From positions 124,001-188,000 of the forward strand of contig NZ_LGHZ01000011.1 of assembly GCF_001266615.1 (NCBI RefSeq): a stretch of 64,000 nt of DNA, in the 5' to 3' direction. Below, piece after piece: positions 45,827-54,080 of this stretch. Origin of the DNA: Kluyvera genomosp. 1. GTDB taxonomy: Bacteria; Pseudomonadota; Gammaproteobacteria; Enterobacterales; Enterobacteriaceae. Below the pieces are notes generated by a model. The model saw nothing but the letters and a program-made list of their open reading frames with translations, did not search any database and was not told the origin of the DNA. Both the position numbers and the translations under genes were made by a program. Within the stretch, counting starts at the first letter, position 1. Each line of letters opens with the position of its first letter.

Positions 45827-47425
45827 TTACTTAATCACCTCGTAGACCGATTTTTGAATCTGCAGCCATTTCTTACTTTGGGCATCTCCGGTGGCTGCAT
45901 TGCGCTTCTGCGCATTCTCTAACGCCAACCGCTGTCGGGTGACAACCGCAGGCGTGGTGCAAAAGGTTTGTAGATAGGATTTCCGCACGGCGTCAAGCCG
46001 CGTGCCGCGTGACAGCTCGTGGGTCAACGTGTTGATAAAACGTCGGCAGGGTTTGGCTTCATCCATCTGATTGCGGTAGCGCAGCAGCAGGTTAAGCACC
46101 GCCTCATGCTGGGAAGACATCGCCAGGTCTGTCCACGCCAGCTGCCAGTTCATGCCGCCGCGCAAAAAGAGTTCGGCCACCTCAATATCATTTCGGTCGA
46201 TAGCCGAACGAAATGCGTTGCTGTCCCAGAGAATGCCGCGCCTGGCAAGCATCTCGCGCGCAGAAGGCATCTGCCCTACCGCCTCGTCAATAACATGCGT
46301 GGCATAGCGTTGTTCGACCGGAGGTGAAGGCTCCGGCGGCGAGACCAAAATGCTGATCCCCCCCAGCGTAATGCCCAGAACCACAACGCCCACGGCCCCC
46401 CACAAAACGGCGGTGATGATCCGCTCATGAGCATCGGAATGCTCGCGCGTTTCGTGATGAACACGCTCAATGCTGTCGGCAATGGGCTGCGCATCCGCGC
46501 CCCAGGCCTGCGTGTACTCGGCAGCCTCGTGCCAATAATGTTGGGTTTCACTCCCATCAGCCGCCATCAGGCTCGCTGGATTCACCCGTGTACGCCCCTG
46601 CTCGTAGGCACGCTGCACCGGCGCGGTAATTTGCTGCGTGTAGTGTTCAAGCAGCAGGCATTCAATCTCGGTCAACGGATGATGCGCCAGCAGCTTATTG
46701 CGCATTCGGCGAATATCATCAAGAAAAGCGTGTAGCGTCAGACGCTGTTCGACCAGAAAAGTTAACGCTGCCCCTGAGTTAAACAGCGATGAGTAATGGC
46801 GGGAAAAGGTCTTTTTATCCACTACCAGCAGCGCCAGCTCGCTAAAAGACATGCCATTAAGAATCTCACCGGACGGGCTGCGCGAGTGCCAACGAGCCAC
46901 CTCCTGCGCACCAAACAGCGATTTAAGATGATGGTGCAGATGCAGCGAATCCGGCCAGATCTGCGTCACCAGCCCGCAGAGCATCAGATGAATTGTCCGG
47001 ATCTGCCGCTCCGCCTGTTCCTGGAGCTGATCGGCGTCGCTGGCATAACCGGTACCGTACTTGAGCAGCGGTTGCTGCTGCTTTATCTGCTCGAGCGTGA
47101 CCACGAAACGTTCGGCGGCAATGAGCTGATTTTCTGTCGCGAGTAGCCCATGTTCGTAAGACACGGTCCCCTGCTGAAGGTGGCGCAGCTGGAGCATAAA
47201 TTCACTCAGCTGGCTGTCGTTAATCTTCAGACGCTGGGCAACCGCACCCCATCCCCCCAGATTCAGCCGTGCCTGATCGAGCTGTTCAAGAAACCAGCGT
47301 GGATCTTTGCCTTCCGTGACGCGCATTTTCAGTAACGTGAGAATCTCTATCGACGCCTGACGGATGACGTTCAGGCAATGTTCAAATTGCTGGCCAATCT
47401 GATGCGATGAGGTCGGCATCTTCAA
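45827..47425 (-). CDS. HEPN-domain, transmembrane, ankyrin-like protein (STY4199-like)
   Basis: A 532-residue protein of unknown function. By eye: an N-terminal helical region (1-190), a HEPN-type region with the motif Arg242-x5-His248 in MRNKLLAHHP, one clear transmembrane helix at about 337-360, and a C-terminal part with ankyrin-like helices (FRSAIDRNDIEVAELFLRGG and SSQHEAVLNLLLRY). HEPN R-x4-6-H motifs are often RNase active sites in toxin-antitoxin and defence systems, but the same motif occurs in non-nucleolytic HEPN proteins. I recall a Salmonella family called STY4199 with a HEPN annotation. It stands alone, convergent with bestrophin and divergent from a GNAT gene 130 bp away. There is no obvious antitoxin partner. 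Confidence 0.7.
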   Translation of the reverse strand: MKMPTSSHQIGQQFEHCLNVIRQASIEILTLLKMRVTEGKDPRWFLEQLDQARLNLGGWGAVAQRLKINDSQLSEFMLQLRHLQQGTVSYEHGLLATENQLIAAERFVVTLEQIKQQQPLLKYGTGYASDADQLQEQAERQIRTIHLMLCGLVTQIWPDSLHLHHHLKSLFGAQEVARWHSRSPSGEILNGMSFSELALLVVDKKTFSRHYSSLFNSGAALTFLVEQRLTLHAFLDDIRRMRNKLLAHHPLTEIECLLLEHYTQQITAPVQRAYEQGRTRVNPASLMAADGSETQHYWHEAAEYTQAWGADAQPIADSIERVHHETREHSDAHERIITAVLWGAVGVVVLGITLGGISILVSPPEPSPPVEQRYATHVIDEAVGQMPSAREMLARRGILWDSNAFRSAIDRNDIEVAELFLRGGMNWQLAWTDLAMSSQHEAVLNLLLRYRNQMDEAKPCRRFINTLTHELSRGTRLDAVRKSYLQTFCTTPAVVTRQRLALENAQKRNAATGDAQSKKWLQIQKSVYEVIK

Positions 47426-47555
47426 TTTCCTTAATCAACAACAAGGCAATTTAGCCTTAGGATTAACATGTTATTATTTTGTTATTTTTGTCGTTACACC
47501 ATAGAGCAAATCAGGCAAATTAACAGTCCTGTCCCCACCTTCAGAGGGTGAATTT

Positions 47556-48101
47556 ATGATCGCGCTCACCACCGAACGTTTAGCCTGTCATTTAATTACG
47601 CCAGCAGACTGGCCATTTTTTCTCATGCTGCAACAGAACCCGCAGGTGATGCGCTATGTCGCCGATGAGCGAAGCGAAAATGAGATTCGACAGACATTTG
47701 ATTCTCGCCTGCCCCCCTGGTCTCCCGGTGCATCGCACTGGCTTTGTCTGGTCGTGCGCGATACACAAAACGTCGCTTTGGGGGTCACCGGGTATATTCA
47801 TCGGGAAGTCGACTGCGCGGAGGTCGGTTTTTTGTTCGCCCCTGAATCACAGGGAAAAGGCTACGCCACGGAATCTCTGCGTGCGGTATGCGACTATGCA
47901 TTTAAAGAGGGAGGCATTCGCCGCCTGACCGCGACGGTCACCGCGGGCAATATGGCCTCGCGCAGGACGCTGGAGAAAATCGGTTTTAGGCTGGAAGGGG
48001 AGCTGCGCGAAAGCTATCAGCTGGCCGGAGAGTGGCACGACGACTGGCTTTTTGGCCTACTTAGCCATGAGTATGATACGTCACCGACATTCGGCCAATA
48101 G
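47556..48101 (+). CDS. GNAT-family N-acetyltransferase (RimJ/RimL type)
   Basis: A 181-residue acetyltransferase. The acetyl-CoA motif A is seen as FLFAPESQGKGYATES (Q-x-x-G-x-G/A pattern), followed by NMASRRTLEKIGFRLEG, typical of the RimJ/RimL/SpeG group that acetylates protein N-termini, polyamines or antibiotics. The substrate is unknown. GAGGGTG lies before the ATG. It reads in the same direction as the lysozyme-like gene 53 bp downstream, so the two may be co-transcribed. Confidence 0.88.
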   Translation: MIALTTERLACHLITPADWPFFLMLQQNPQVMRYVADERSENEIRQTFDSRLPPWSPGASHWLCLVVRDTQNVALGVTGYIHREVDCAEVGFLFAPESQGKGYATESLRAVCDYAFKEGGIRRLTATVTAGNMASRRTLEKIGFRLEGELRESYQLAGEWHDDWLFGLLSHEYDTSPTFGQ

Positions 48102-48154
48102 GCGTATCCAGGGCATTCTTTTACACTCATTCTCCCGTCGATTGAGGATAAAAA

Positions 48155-48598
48155 ATGCCGCTTGATCCCCTTACGCCAAGCCCGCAGGGTTTGGATTTTA
48201 TTAAACGCTATCAGGGACTGTCGCTGGAAAAATATCGGGATGAGGAAGGATTATGGTTAATTGGTTACGGCCATCTGATTCATGACCACGAGACATTTGA
48301 TACACCTATTACACAACTGCGGGCAGAAATACTCTTTGAACAGGATGTGAGTTATTACCAGCAGATCTTACATCACAGCGTGGATGCGCCGCTCACGCAA
48401 AGTCAGTTTGATGCCCTGCTCTCACTGGCTTTCAGCCTGGGGCCGGAAGCCTTCCAGTTATCGCCTATCGTCCACAGCGTAAATTGCCAACAATTTCAGA
48501 AAGCGCTGGCGTTGTGGCAGCATGAAGGACAACCTCAAAGCAGCCTGGCCGTACAGCGCCAGGCAGAGTCGGCCTTATTCCAGACAGATATGCGCTGA
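48155..48598 (+). CDS. GH24 lysozyme-like protein with substituted catalytic residues
   Basis: A 147-residue protein aligning by eye with T4-type lysozyme over its N-terminal half: the lysozyme pattern E-G-L-x-L-x-x-Y-x-D-x-x-G-x-x-T-I-G-x-G-H becomes Q20-G-L-S-L-E-K-Y-R-D29-E-E-G-L-W-L35-I-G-Y-G-H40. The catalytic Glu (T4 E11) is Gln, and Thr26 is Leu; only Asp20 and His31 are kept. Muramidase activity is therefore doubtful. There is no signal peptide, so it would be cytoplasmic unless exported by another route. GAGGA lies six nucleotides before the ATG. Its stop lies 24 bp inside the convergent yhjB. No phage genes surround it, so it is a stray single gene. Confidence 0.75.
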   Translation: MPLDPLTPSPQGLDFIKRYQGLSLEKYRDEEGLWLIGYGHLIHDHETFDTPITQLRAEILFEQDVSYYQQILHHSVDAPLTQSQFDALLSLAFSLGPEAFQLSPIVHSVNCQQFQKALALWQHEGQPQSSLAVQRQAESALFQTDMR

Positions 48599-49201
48599 CG
48601 CATTCCGGCTATTGAGCAGCATGGCGGCCTGCGTGCGATTCCTCACGTCCAAACGCTTGTACAGTGATTCCAGGTGCGCTTTTACGGTACCCGCGCTGAT
48701 ATTTAACGTCCGGCTAATCTCTTTATTGGACTCACCGTTGGCCAACAGCGTTAATATCTCACGCTGGCGATGACTGAGGTTATCCATTCCACTTTTTTCC
48801 TGCTCATACTCCATCCGCCAATCTCCCGGCAGGCATATCAAGCCGCACATGACGCTTTTGATAGTCTTCACAAAGGCTTCAATACTGGCGTTACGCGAGA
48901 TAATAGCCTGCACGTTAAACGTCATCATGTCGTGTAGCCACGCACGGTTATATTCGTTGGCGACAATGATGCCTTTCGAATCAGGAAACTGCTGATACTT
49001 TTCCTGCAGTACCCACCGGCAAAAGTCATGATCCATCTCACCGTCAAGGATCAAGAGCGCATCCGGGTCGCGCAACAGTTGCCTCCAGAGGTCATCGGCC
49101 TGACTGACGGCAGAAATATCAATTCCTGGAATATGTTCCTGTAAGATGATTTTCATTCCATGAATAAATATTGACTGCCTGTCAAACATGATTACCTGCA
49201 T
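48575..49201 (-). CDS. yhjB: LuxR/FixJ-type response regulator YhjB
   Basis: A 208-residue regulator matching E. coli YhjB (200 residues). The N-terminal receiver-like domain keeps a possible phosphoacceptor Asp53 (LLILDGE), but one of the usual acidic pair is missing (FDR at 6-8), so phosphorylation is doubtful. The C-terminal LuxR HTH (LSHRQREILTLLANGESNKEI) is normal. No sensor kinase lies nearby. The targets are unknown. In E. coli treF is the upstream neighbour; here it is absent. Confidence 0.9.
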   Translation of the reverse strand: MQVIMFDRQSIFIHGMKIILQEHIPGIDISAVSQADDLWRQLLRDPDALLILDGEMDHDFCRWVLQEKYQQFPDSKGIIVANEYNRAWLHDMMTFNVQAIISRNASIEAFVKTIKSVMCGLICLPGDWRMEYEQEKSGMDNLSHRQREILTLLANGESNKEISRTLNISAGTVKAHLESLYKRLDVRNRTQAAMLLNSRNASAHICLE

Positions 49202-49550
49202 TACGGACTCCCCTTAAATAATAAATAGCCTTCTAATGGCCGAAAGAGTAATCCTCGCGGCACAAAATAAGAACTCGCCGTTTGGCCTGGGGCATTCTAC
49301 GTAGAAACCGAATAATGCAAACATCACAATTATGAATACTTACAACCACGACTCCTCAATTACGTATTCACATAACTCATCACAAGTGAATTAAGAAAAG
49401 GATTAAAATAGAACGTGGTTAAATAATATTAATTAACCAAAACATAAAACAATTCAGCCATCATGGGAAATGAAAAAAGAAATAAGTCCGAGCGCGGACT
49501 TATTTCAGCACAATGAGTTCATCGCATCCTTACGAGTGTCATCATCACGG
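49202..49550. other. intergenic region between yhjB and the SDR gene
   Basis: 349 bp, AT-rich with no supported gene. It presumably carries the yhjB promoter and ends with the SDR terminator at 49471-49505. Confidence 0.5.
49471..49505 (-). terminator. SDR gene terminator
   Basis: AAATAAGTCCG-AGCG-CGGACTTATTT, a perfect 11-bp stem with a 4-nt loop; on the minus strand it is followed by CTTTTTTC. It starts about 45 nt beyond the SDR stop codon. Confidence 0.85.
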
Positions 49551-50309
49551 TTACAGGAACATCCCACCGGAGACTTCAATGCGCTGCGCGTTCATCCAAC
49601 GCAGGTTATCGCTCAGCAATGCGGCAATCGCGTCGCCGATATCGTCCGGTAATCCCGTACGGCCCAGCGCGGTTTGCGAGGCCACGTAGCGGTTAAGCTC
49701 TTCGTTATCGCGCAGATGTCCGCCGCCGAAGTCGGTTTCAATCGCCCCCGGTGCAATGCTGTTAACGGAGATACCGCGCGCCCCAAGTTCTTTGGCCTGA
49801 TAGCGAGTCAGCACTTCCATCGCCCCTTTCATCGATGCATAGGCGGCATAACCCGGCAGGGCGAAGCGTGCTAATCCGGTGGAGACGTTGAGAATACGCC
49901 CACCGTCAGCGAGCAGCGGCAGCAGTTGCTGAGTCAGGAAGAAGGGTCCCTTAAAGTGGATGTTCATCAACTCATCAAACAGGGCTTCAGAGGTCTCGGC
50001 GAACGCCGCGTAGAGCCCCACCCCGGCATTGTTCACTAAATAGTCAAAGGACTCACGCCCCCATACCTGATGAAGCTGTGCTTTGACCTGTTGAGCAAAT
50101 GCGCTAAAGCTTGCGATATCGCTGACATTTAGCTGCAATGCCACCGCTTTCACGCCTGTTTTCTCAATTTCAGCGACAACCTGCAGCGCAGCATCACGCT
50201 GGCTGTTGTAGGTAAAAATAATATCCGTTCCGGCAGCGGCCAGTTTCAATACTGCATTTCTACCTAAACCACGGCTGCCGCCGGTGACTAATGCGATACG
50301 TTGGGACAT
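49551..50309 (-). CDS. short-chain dehydrogenase/reductase
   Basis: A 252-residue classical SDR. NAD(P) motif TGGSRGLG at residues 10-17, NNAG near residue 92, catalytic Ser in STGLA and the YASMK motif (Tyr-x3-Lys) are all present, so it should be active. The Arg after TGGS suggests NADPH preference. The substrate is unknown. GAGG lies before the ATG. It is divergent from yhjC and probably its target; in E. coli K-12 yhjB and yhjC are direct neighbours, so this gene is inserted between them. Confidence 0.9.
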   Translation of the reverse strand: MSQRIALVTGGSRGLGRNAVLKLAAAGTDIIFTYNSQRDAALQVVAEIEKTGVKAVALQLNVSDIASFSAFAQQVKAQLHQVWGRESFDYLVNNAGVGLYAAFAETSEALFDELMNIHFKGPFFLTQQLLPLLADGGRILNVSTGLARFALPGYAAYASMKGAMEVLTRYQAKELGARGISVNSIAPGAIETDFGGGHLRDNEELNRYVASQTALGRTGLPDDIGDAIAALLSDNLRWMNAQRIEVSGGMFL

Positions 50310-50331
50310 ATGAACCTCATTTCAGATGGTA

Positions 50332-50346
50332 TGTTCGTTGAGAACA
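50332..50346. promoter_or_regulatory. candidate LysR (YhjC) operator
   Basis: TGTTC-GTTGA-GAACA, a perfect 5+5 bp inverted repeat of the T-N11-A type in the SDR/yhjC promoter region; GAACA recurs 24 bp further. Predicted site. Confidence 0.45.
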
Positions 50347-50427
50347 AGCTTATTAGGTGGTAAAAGAACAATAAATACCGCCAGTTGCGCTTCACTGTCT
50401 CATCTGCAACAACAATGGGCCATTTCG

Positions 50428-51327
50428 ATGGATAAAATTCACGCAATGCAGCTGTTCATTCGCGTCGCCGAACTGGAGAGTTTCACCCGTGCGGCTGACA
50501 CCCTGGGGCTTCCTAAAGGTAGCGTATCGCGGCAGATCCAGGCGTTGGAGAACCATCTCGGCTGCCGTCTGCTGCACCGCACCACGCGCCGGGTGCTGTT
50601 AACCCAGGATGGGATGGTGTATTACGAACGCGCCAAAGATCTGTTGAGCAATCTCGATGAGCTGGACAGCATGTTTCAAAGCGATCCCAGCAGCATCAGC
50701 GGAAGGCTGCGCGTGGATATGCCCGTCGCCGTTGCTCGCCACGTGGTTATTCCCAAGCTACCGGACTTTTTACAGCACTACCCAGGCATTGAACTTGAGC
50801 TCAGCAGCAGCGACCGCCTGGTGGATGTCATTCGCGAAGGATTTGACTGCGTGGTACGCGTTGGTACGCTTAAGGACTCTGGCCTTATTGCCAGACCGCT
50901 CGGCAAGCTAACCGTGATCAACTGCGCAAGCCCTACCTATTTATCGCGCTTTGGCTACCCGGAATCGCTGGACGACCTGAGCAGCCATGCATTGGTGCAC
51001 TACGCGACCAATATCGGCGTACGCCCGCCGGGTTTTGAAGTGGCAAGAGAGAATGGTACGCAGTGGGTGAAAGCCGGCGGCGTTCTGACGGTAAACAGCA
51101 CCGAAACCTATCATGCCGCCTGCCTGGCTGGACTGGGGATCATTCAGGCACCGCGCGTAGGTGTCCGTGAGGCGCTGCATAACGGCAAACTGGTGGAGAT
51201 ACTGCCGCAGTACCGGGGAGCGCCCATGCCAGTTTCGTTACTTTACCCACATCGCCGTAATCTCTCGCGCCGGGTTCATCTGTTCATGGAATGGTTAACC
51301 GAGGTGTTGCAGGATTACGTTGATTAA
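50428..51327 (+). CDS. yhjC: LysR-family regulator YhjC
   Basis: A 299-residue LysR-type regulator closely resembling E. coli YhjC, starting MDKIHAMQLFIRVAELESF and keeping the GLPKGSVSRQIQALE recognition helix. An ORF open 34 codons upstream is not supported; 50428 matches the family start. In this genome it is divergent from an SDR gene with a palindrome between them, suggesting it controls that gene. The inducer is unknown. Confidence 0.9.
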   Translation: MDKIHAMQLFIRVAELESFTRAADTLGLPKGSVSRQIQALENHLGCRLLHRTTRRVLLTQDGMVYYERAKDLLSNLDELDSMFQSDPSSISGRLRVDMPVAVARHVVIPKLPDFLQHYPGIELELSSSDRLVDVIREGFDCVVRVGTLKDSGLIARPLGKLTVINCASPTYLSRFGYPESLDDLSSHALVHYATNIGVRPPGFEVARENGTQWVKAGGVLTVNSTETYHAACLAGLGIIQAPRVGVREALHNGKLVEILPQYRGAPMPVSLLYPHRRNLSRRVHLFMEWLTEVLQDYVD

Positions 51328-51454
51328 ATTCCGCCTTGCAGCCCGAGCCACAAGGCCAGGCTTGCTGGAATATCACCCGGACGAGGCGCGCCTGCGCCGA
51401 CTTCGGCGAACGATCTATACTTAAGTAAAAGCAATAAAAAGGAAAATATCCCTG

Positions 51455-52453
51455 ATGACGTCGGAAAATGACGAGAAGCGTCCGCTGCAGGAAGCGGAAC
51501 CAAGCCACCTATCCCGTACGCAGCAAAAGGCCAGCAAGGCGCTGGATACCGTCACCAGCACGGCACAGAAGATCCAACGCCGCCCGGTTATCGCCCATCT
51601 GATCCGCGCCGCTGAGCGTTTCAACGATCGCATGGGCAATCAGTTTGGTGCCGCCATTACCTATTTTTCGTTCCTATCGATGATTCCCATCATGATGGTG
51701 TCGTTCGCTGCCGCCGGTTTTGTGCTTGCTTCACACCCGACGCTATTGCAGGACATCTTCAATAAAATCCTCGTCAACGTCAGTGACCCCACGCTCGCCG
51801 CAACGCTTAAAAGCACCATCAACACCGCCGTGCAGCAACGTACCACTGTCGGACTGGTCGGGCTGGGGATTGCGCTCTACTCCGGTATCAACTGGATGGG
51901 CAACCTGCGCGAGGCCATCCGCGCGCAGTCCCGTGACGTTTGGGAACGCACGCCACAGGATCAGGAAGCGCTGTGGCTGAAATATCTGCGCGACTTTATC
52001 TCACTGATTGGCCTGCTCATCGCACTGATTATTACTCTGTCGATTACCTCGGTCGCCGGTTCAGCACAGCAGTTGATTATCTCTGCGCTGTATCTCGACA
52101 GCATCGAATGGCTTAAGCCGGCCTGGAGGCTGATTGGCCTCGCCATCTCTATCTTTGCCAACTACCTGTTGTTCTTCTGGATTTTCTGGCGCCTGCCACG
52201 CCATCGGCCGCGCAAAAAAGCCCTGATTCGCGGGACTTTTATTGCAGCAGTTGGCTTTGAGGTGATTAAAATCATCATGACCTGGACGCTCCCGACGCTG
52301 GTGAAATCCCCTTCAGGCGCGGCGTTTGGCTCGGTGCTTGGACTGATGGCGTTCTTCTACTTCTTCGCGCGACTGACCCTATTCTGCGCCGCGTGGATTG
52401 CGACCGCGGAATACAAAGACGACCCGAGAATGCCGGGCAAAACCCACCGGTAA
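51455..52453 (+). CDS. yhjD: inner-membrane protein YhjD (YihY/BrkB-like family)
   Basis: A 332-residue membrane protein of the YihY/UPF0761 family with about six helices, against 337 in E. coli. In E. coli an R134C variant of YhjD lets cells survive without Kdo on lipid A, so a role in lipid A/LPS precursor transport has been proposed; the normal function is not established. The N-terminal ~55 residues are hydrophilic, and a basic tail follows the last helix. Confidence 0.92.
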   Translation: MTSENDEKRPLQEAEPSHLSRTQQKASKALDTVTSTAQKIQRRPVIAHLIRAAERFNDRMGNQFGAAITYFSFLSMIPIMMVSFAAAGFVLASHPTLLQDIFNKILVNVSDPTLAATLKSTINTAVQQRTTVGLVGLGIALYSGINWMGNLREAIRAQSRDVWERTPQDQEALWLKYLRDFISLIGLLIALIITLSITSVAGSAQQLIISALYLDSIEWLKPAWRLIGLAISIFANYLLFFWIFWRLPRHRPRKKALIRGTFIAAVGFEVIKIIMTWTLPTLVKSPSGAAFGSVLGLMAFFYFFARLTLFCAAWIATAEYKDDPRMPGKTHR

Positions 52454-52460
52454 TCACCAT

Positions 52461-52496
52461 GTTGGGCTGAGAGATAATGAAAAATTTCAGCCCAAC
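52461..52496 (+). terminator. yhjD terminator-like stem-loop
   Basis: GTTGGGCTGA pairs with TCAGCCCAAC around 16 nt, starting 8 nt after the yhjD stop; no T-tract follows. Confidence 0.5.
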
Positions 52497-52727
52497 TCAT
52501 CGTTTCAGCATATAAATCCAGTCCGTAACTTTTATTTAACCAAAAACCAGTTTTATCATCCAATTTATAAAAAATGTGAAGCGTTTCATGTTTGATAATC
52601 TTCTGGTATAAAAATTATCCACTCTTTCGCTATTTTTGCCTGTTTTTACATTCCCGTTACACATTGAAATGTCTCTTTTGCTATGTCTAATATGGCCTTT
52701 CGTTCGCTATACATATTAGAAAAGACT

Positions 52728-54044
52728 ATGACCAGCACAACACTCGATAACGAACAGGCTTCCGCTCCGGTTAACTCGCGTAATAAAGTCGTCGTGGCTT
52801 CCCTCATTGGCACGGCCATTGAGTTCTTCGACTTCTATATTTACGCCACCGCCGCGGTCATCGTGTTCCCGCATATTTTCTTCCCACAGGGCGATCCCAC
52901 GGCGGCAACGCTGCAATCGCTAGCAACGTTCGCTATCGCCTTCGTCGCTCGTCCTATCGGTTCCGCGCTATTCGGCCACTTCGGTGACCGTGTCGGACGC
53001 AAAGTGACTCTGGTGGCTTCGCTGCTGACCATGGGGATCTCAACCGTACTGATTGGTCTGCTGCCAACCTATGATTCCATCGGCATTCTGGCGCCGATGC
53101 TGCTGGCGCTGGCGCGTTTTGGTCAGGGTCTGGGATTAGGCGGTGAATGGGGCGGCGCGGCGCTGCTGGCCACCGAGAATGCGCCACCGCGTAAGCGTGC
53201 GCTATACGGTTCGTTCCCACAGCTGGGCGCGCCAATTGGCTTCTTCTTTGCCAACGGTACTTTCCTGCTGCTCTCCTGGCTGCTGACCGACCAGCAGTTC
53301 ATGAGCTGGGGCTGGCGTATTCCGTTTATCTTCTCCGCCGTTTTGGTATTGATTGGTCTGTACGTACGCGTTTCGCTGCATGAGACGCCGGTATTTGCCA
53401 AAATCGCCGCGGCGAAGAAACAGGTTAAAGTGCCAATGGGTACGCTGCTGAGCAAACACGTTCGCGTGACCATTCTCGGCACCTTTATCATGCTGGCAAC
53501 CTATACGCTGTTCTATATCATGACCGTCTACTCCATGACGTACAGTACCGCTGCTGCCCCGAATGGTCTGGGCTTGCCGCGTAACGAAGTGCTGTGGATG
53601 CTGATGCTGGCGGTTATCGGTTTCGGCGTGATGGTGCCCATTGCGGGCCTGCTGGCTGATCGTTTCGGGCGTCGTCCAAGCATGATCGTCATCACCAGCC
53701 TGATCATCGTATTCGCCCTGTTCTTCTTCCAGCCGCTGCTGGGATCCGGGGACACGTCGCTGATTATGCTGTATCTGTTGGTGGGCTTGAGCCTGATGGG
53801 TCTGACCTTTGGTCCAATGGGAGCGCTGCTGCCTGAACTGTTCCCAACTGAAGTGCGTTATACCGGGGCATCGTTCTCATACAACGTGGCATCGATCCTG
53901 GGTGCATCCGTCGCGCCTTATATCGCAGCCTGGTTGCAGAGCAGCTATGGGTTGTTCTATGTGGGCGTCTATCTGGCGGCTATGGCGGCACTGACGTTAA
54001 TTGCGCTGCTGCTGACGCACGAAACGCGTCACGAATCGCTCTAA
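52728..54044 (+). CDS. yhjE: MFS metabolite:H+ symporter YhjE
   Basis: A 438-residue transporter of the MHS group of the major facilitator superfamily, near-identical in outline to E. coli YhjE (440). Twelve helices with GHFGDRVGRK and RFGQGLGLGGEWGGAAL as the family signatures. The substrate is unknown; MHS relatives carry proline/betaine, alpha-ketoglutarate or shikimate. I chose ATG 52728 (MTSTTLDNE) over 52683 because it gives the family length; the upstream ATG has no ribosome site. In E. coli the next gene is yhjG, here absent. Confidence 0.93.
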   Translation: MTSTTLDNEQASAPVNSRNKVVVASLIGTAIEFFDFYIYATAAVIVFPHIFFPQGDPTAATLQSLATFAIAFVARPIGSALFGHFGDRVGRKVTLVASLLTMGISTVLIGLLPTYDSIGILAPMLLALARFGQGLGLGGEWGGAALLATENAPPRKRALYGSFPQLGAPIGFFFANGTFLLLSWLLTDQQFMSWGWRIPFIFSAVLVLIGLYVRVSLHETPVFAKIAAAKKQVKVPMGTLLSKHVRVTILGTFIMLATYTLFYIMTVYSMTYSTAAAPNGLGLPRNEVLWMLMLAVIGFGVMVPIAGLLADRFGRRPSMIVITSLIIVFALFFFQPLLGSGDTSLIMLYLLVGLSLMGLTFGPMGALLPELFPTEVRYTGASFSYNVASILGASVAPYIAAWLQSSYGLFYVGVYLAAMAALTLIALLLTHETRHESL

Positions 54045-54054
54045 CCCCTTCTTA

Positions 54055-54078
54055 CTGGCCTACGTTCGCGTAGGCCAG
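54055..54078. terminator. bidirectional stem-loop yhjE / pdeH
   Basis: CTGGCCTACG-TTCG-CGTAGGCCAG, a perfect 10-bp stem closed by a stable TTCG-type loop, between convergent genes. Confidence 0.75.
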
Positions 54079-54080
54079 CG

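Noticed and set aside
48155-48598. Prophage remnant around the lysozyme-like gene
   Set aside because: No other phage-type gene, integrase, tRNA or attachment repeat was seen on either side.
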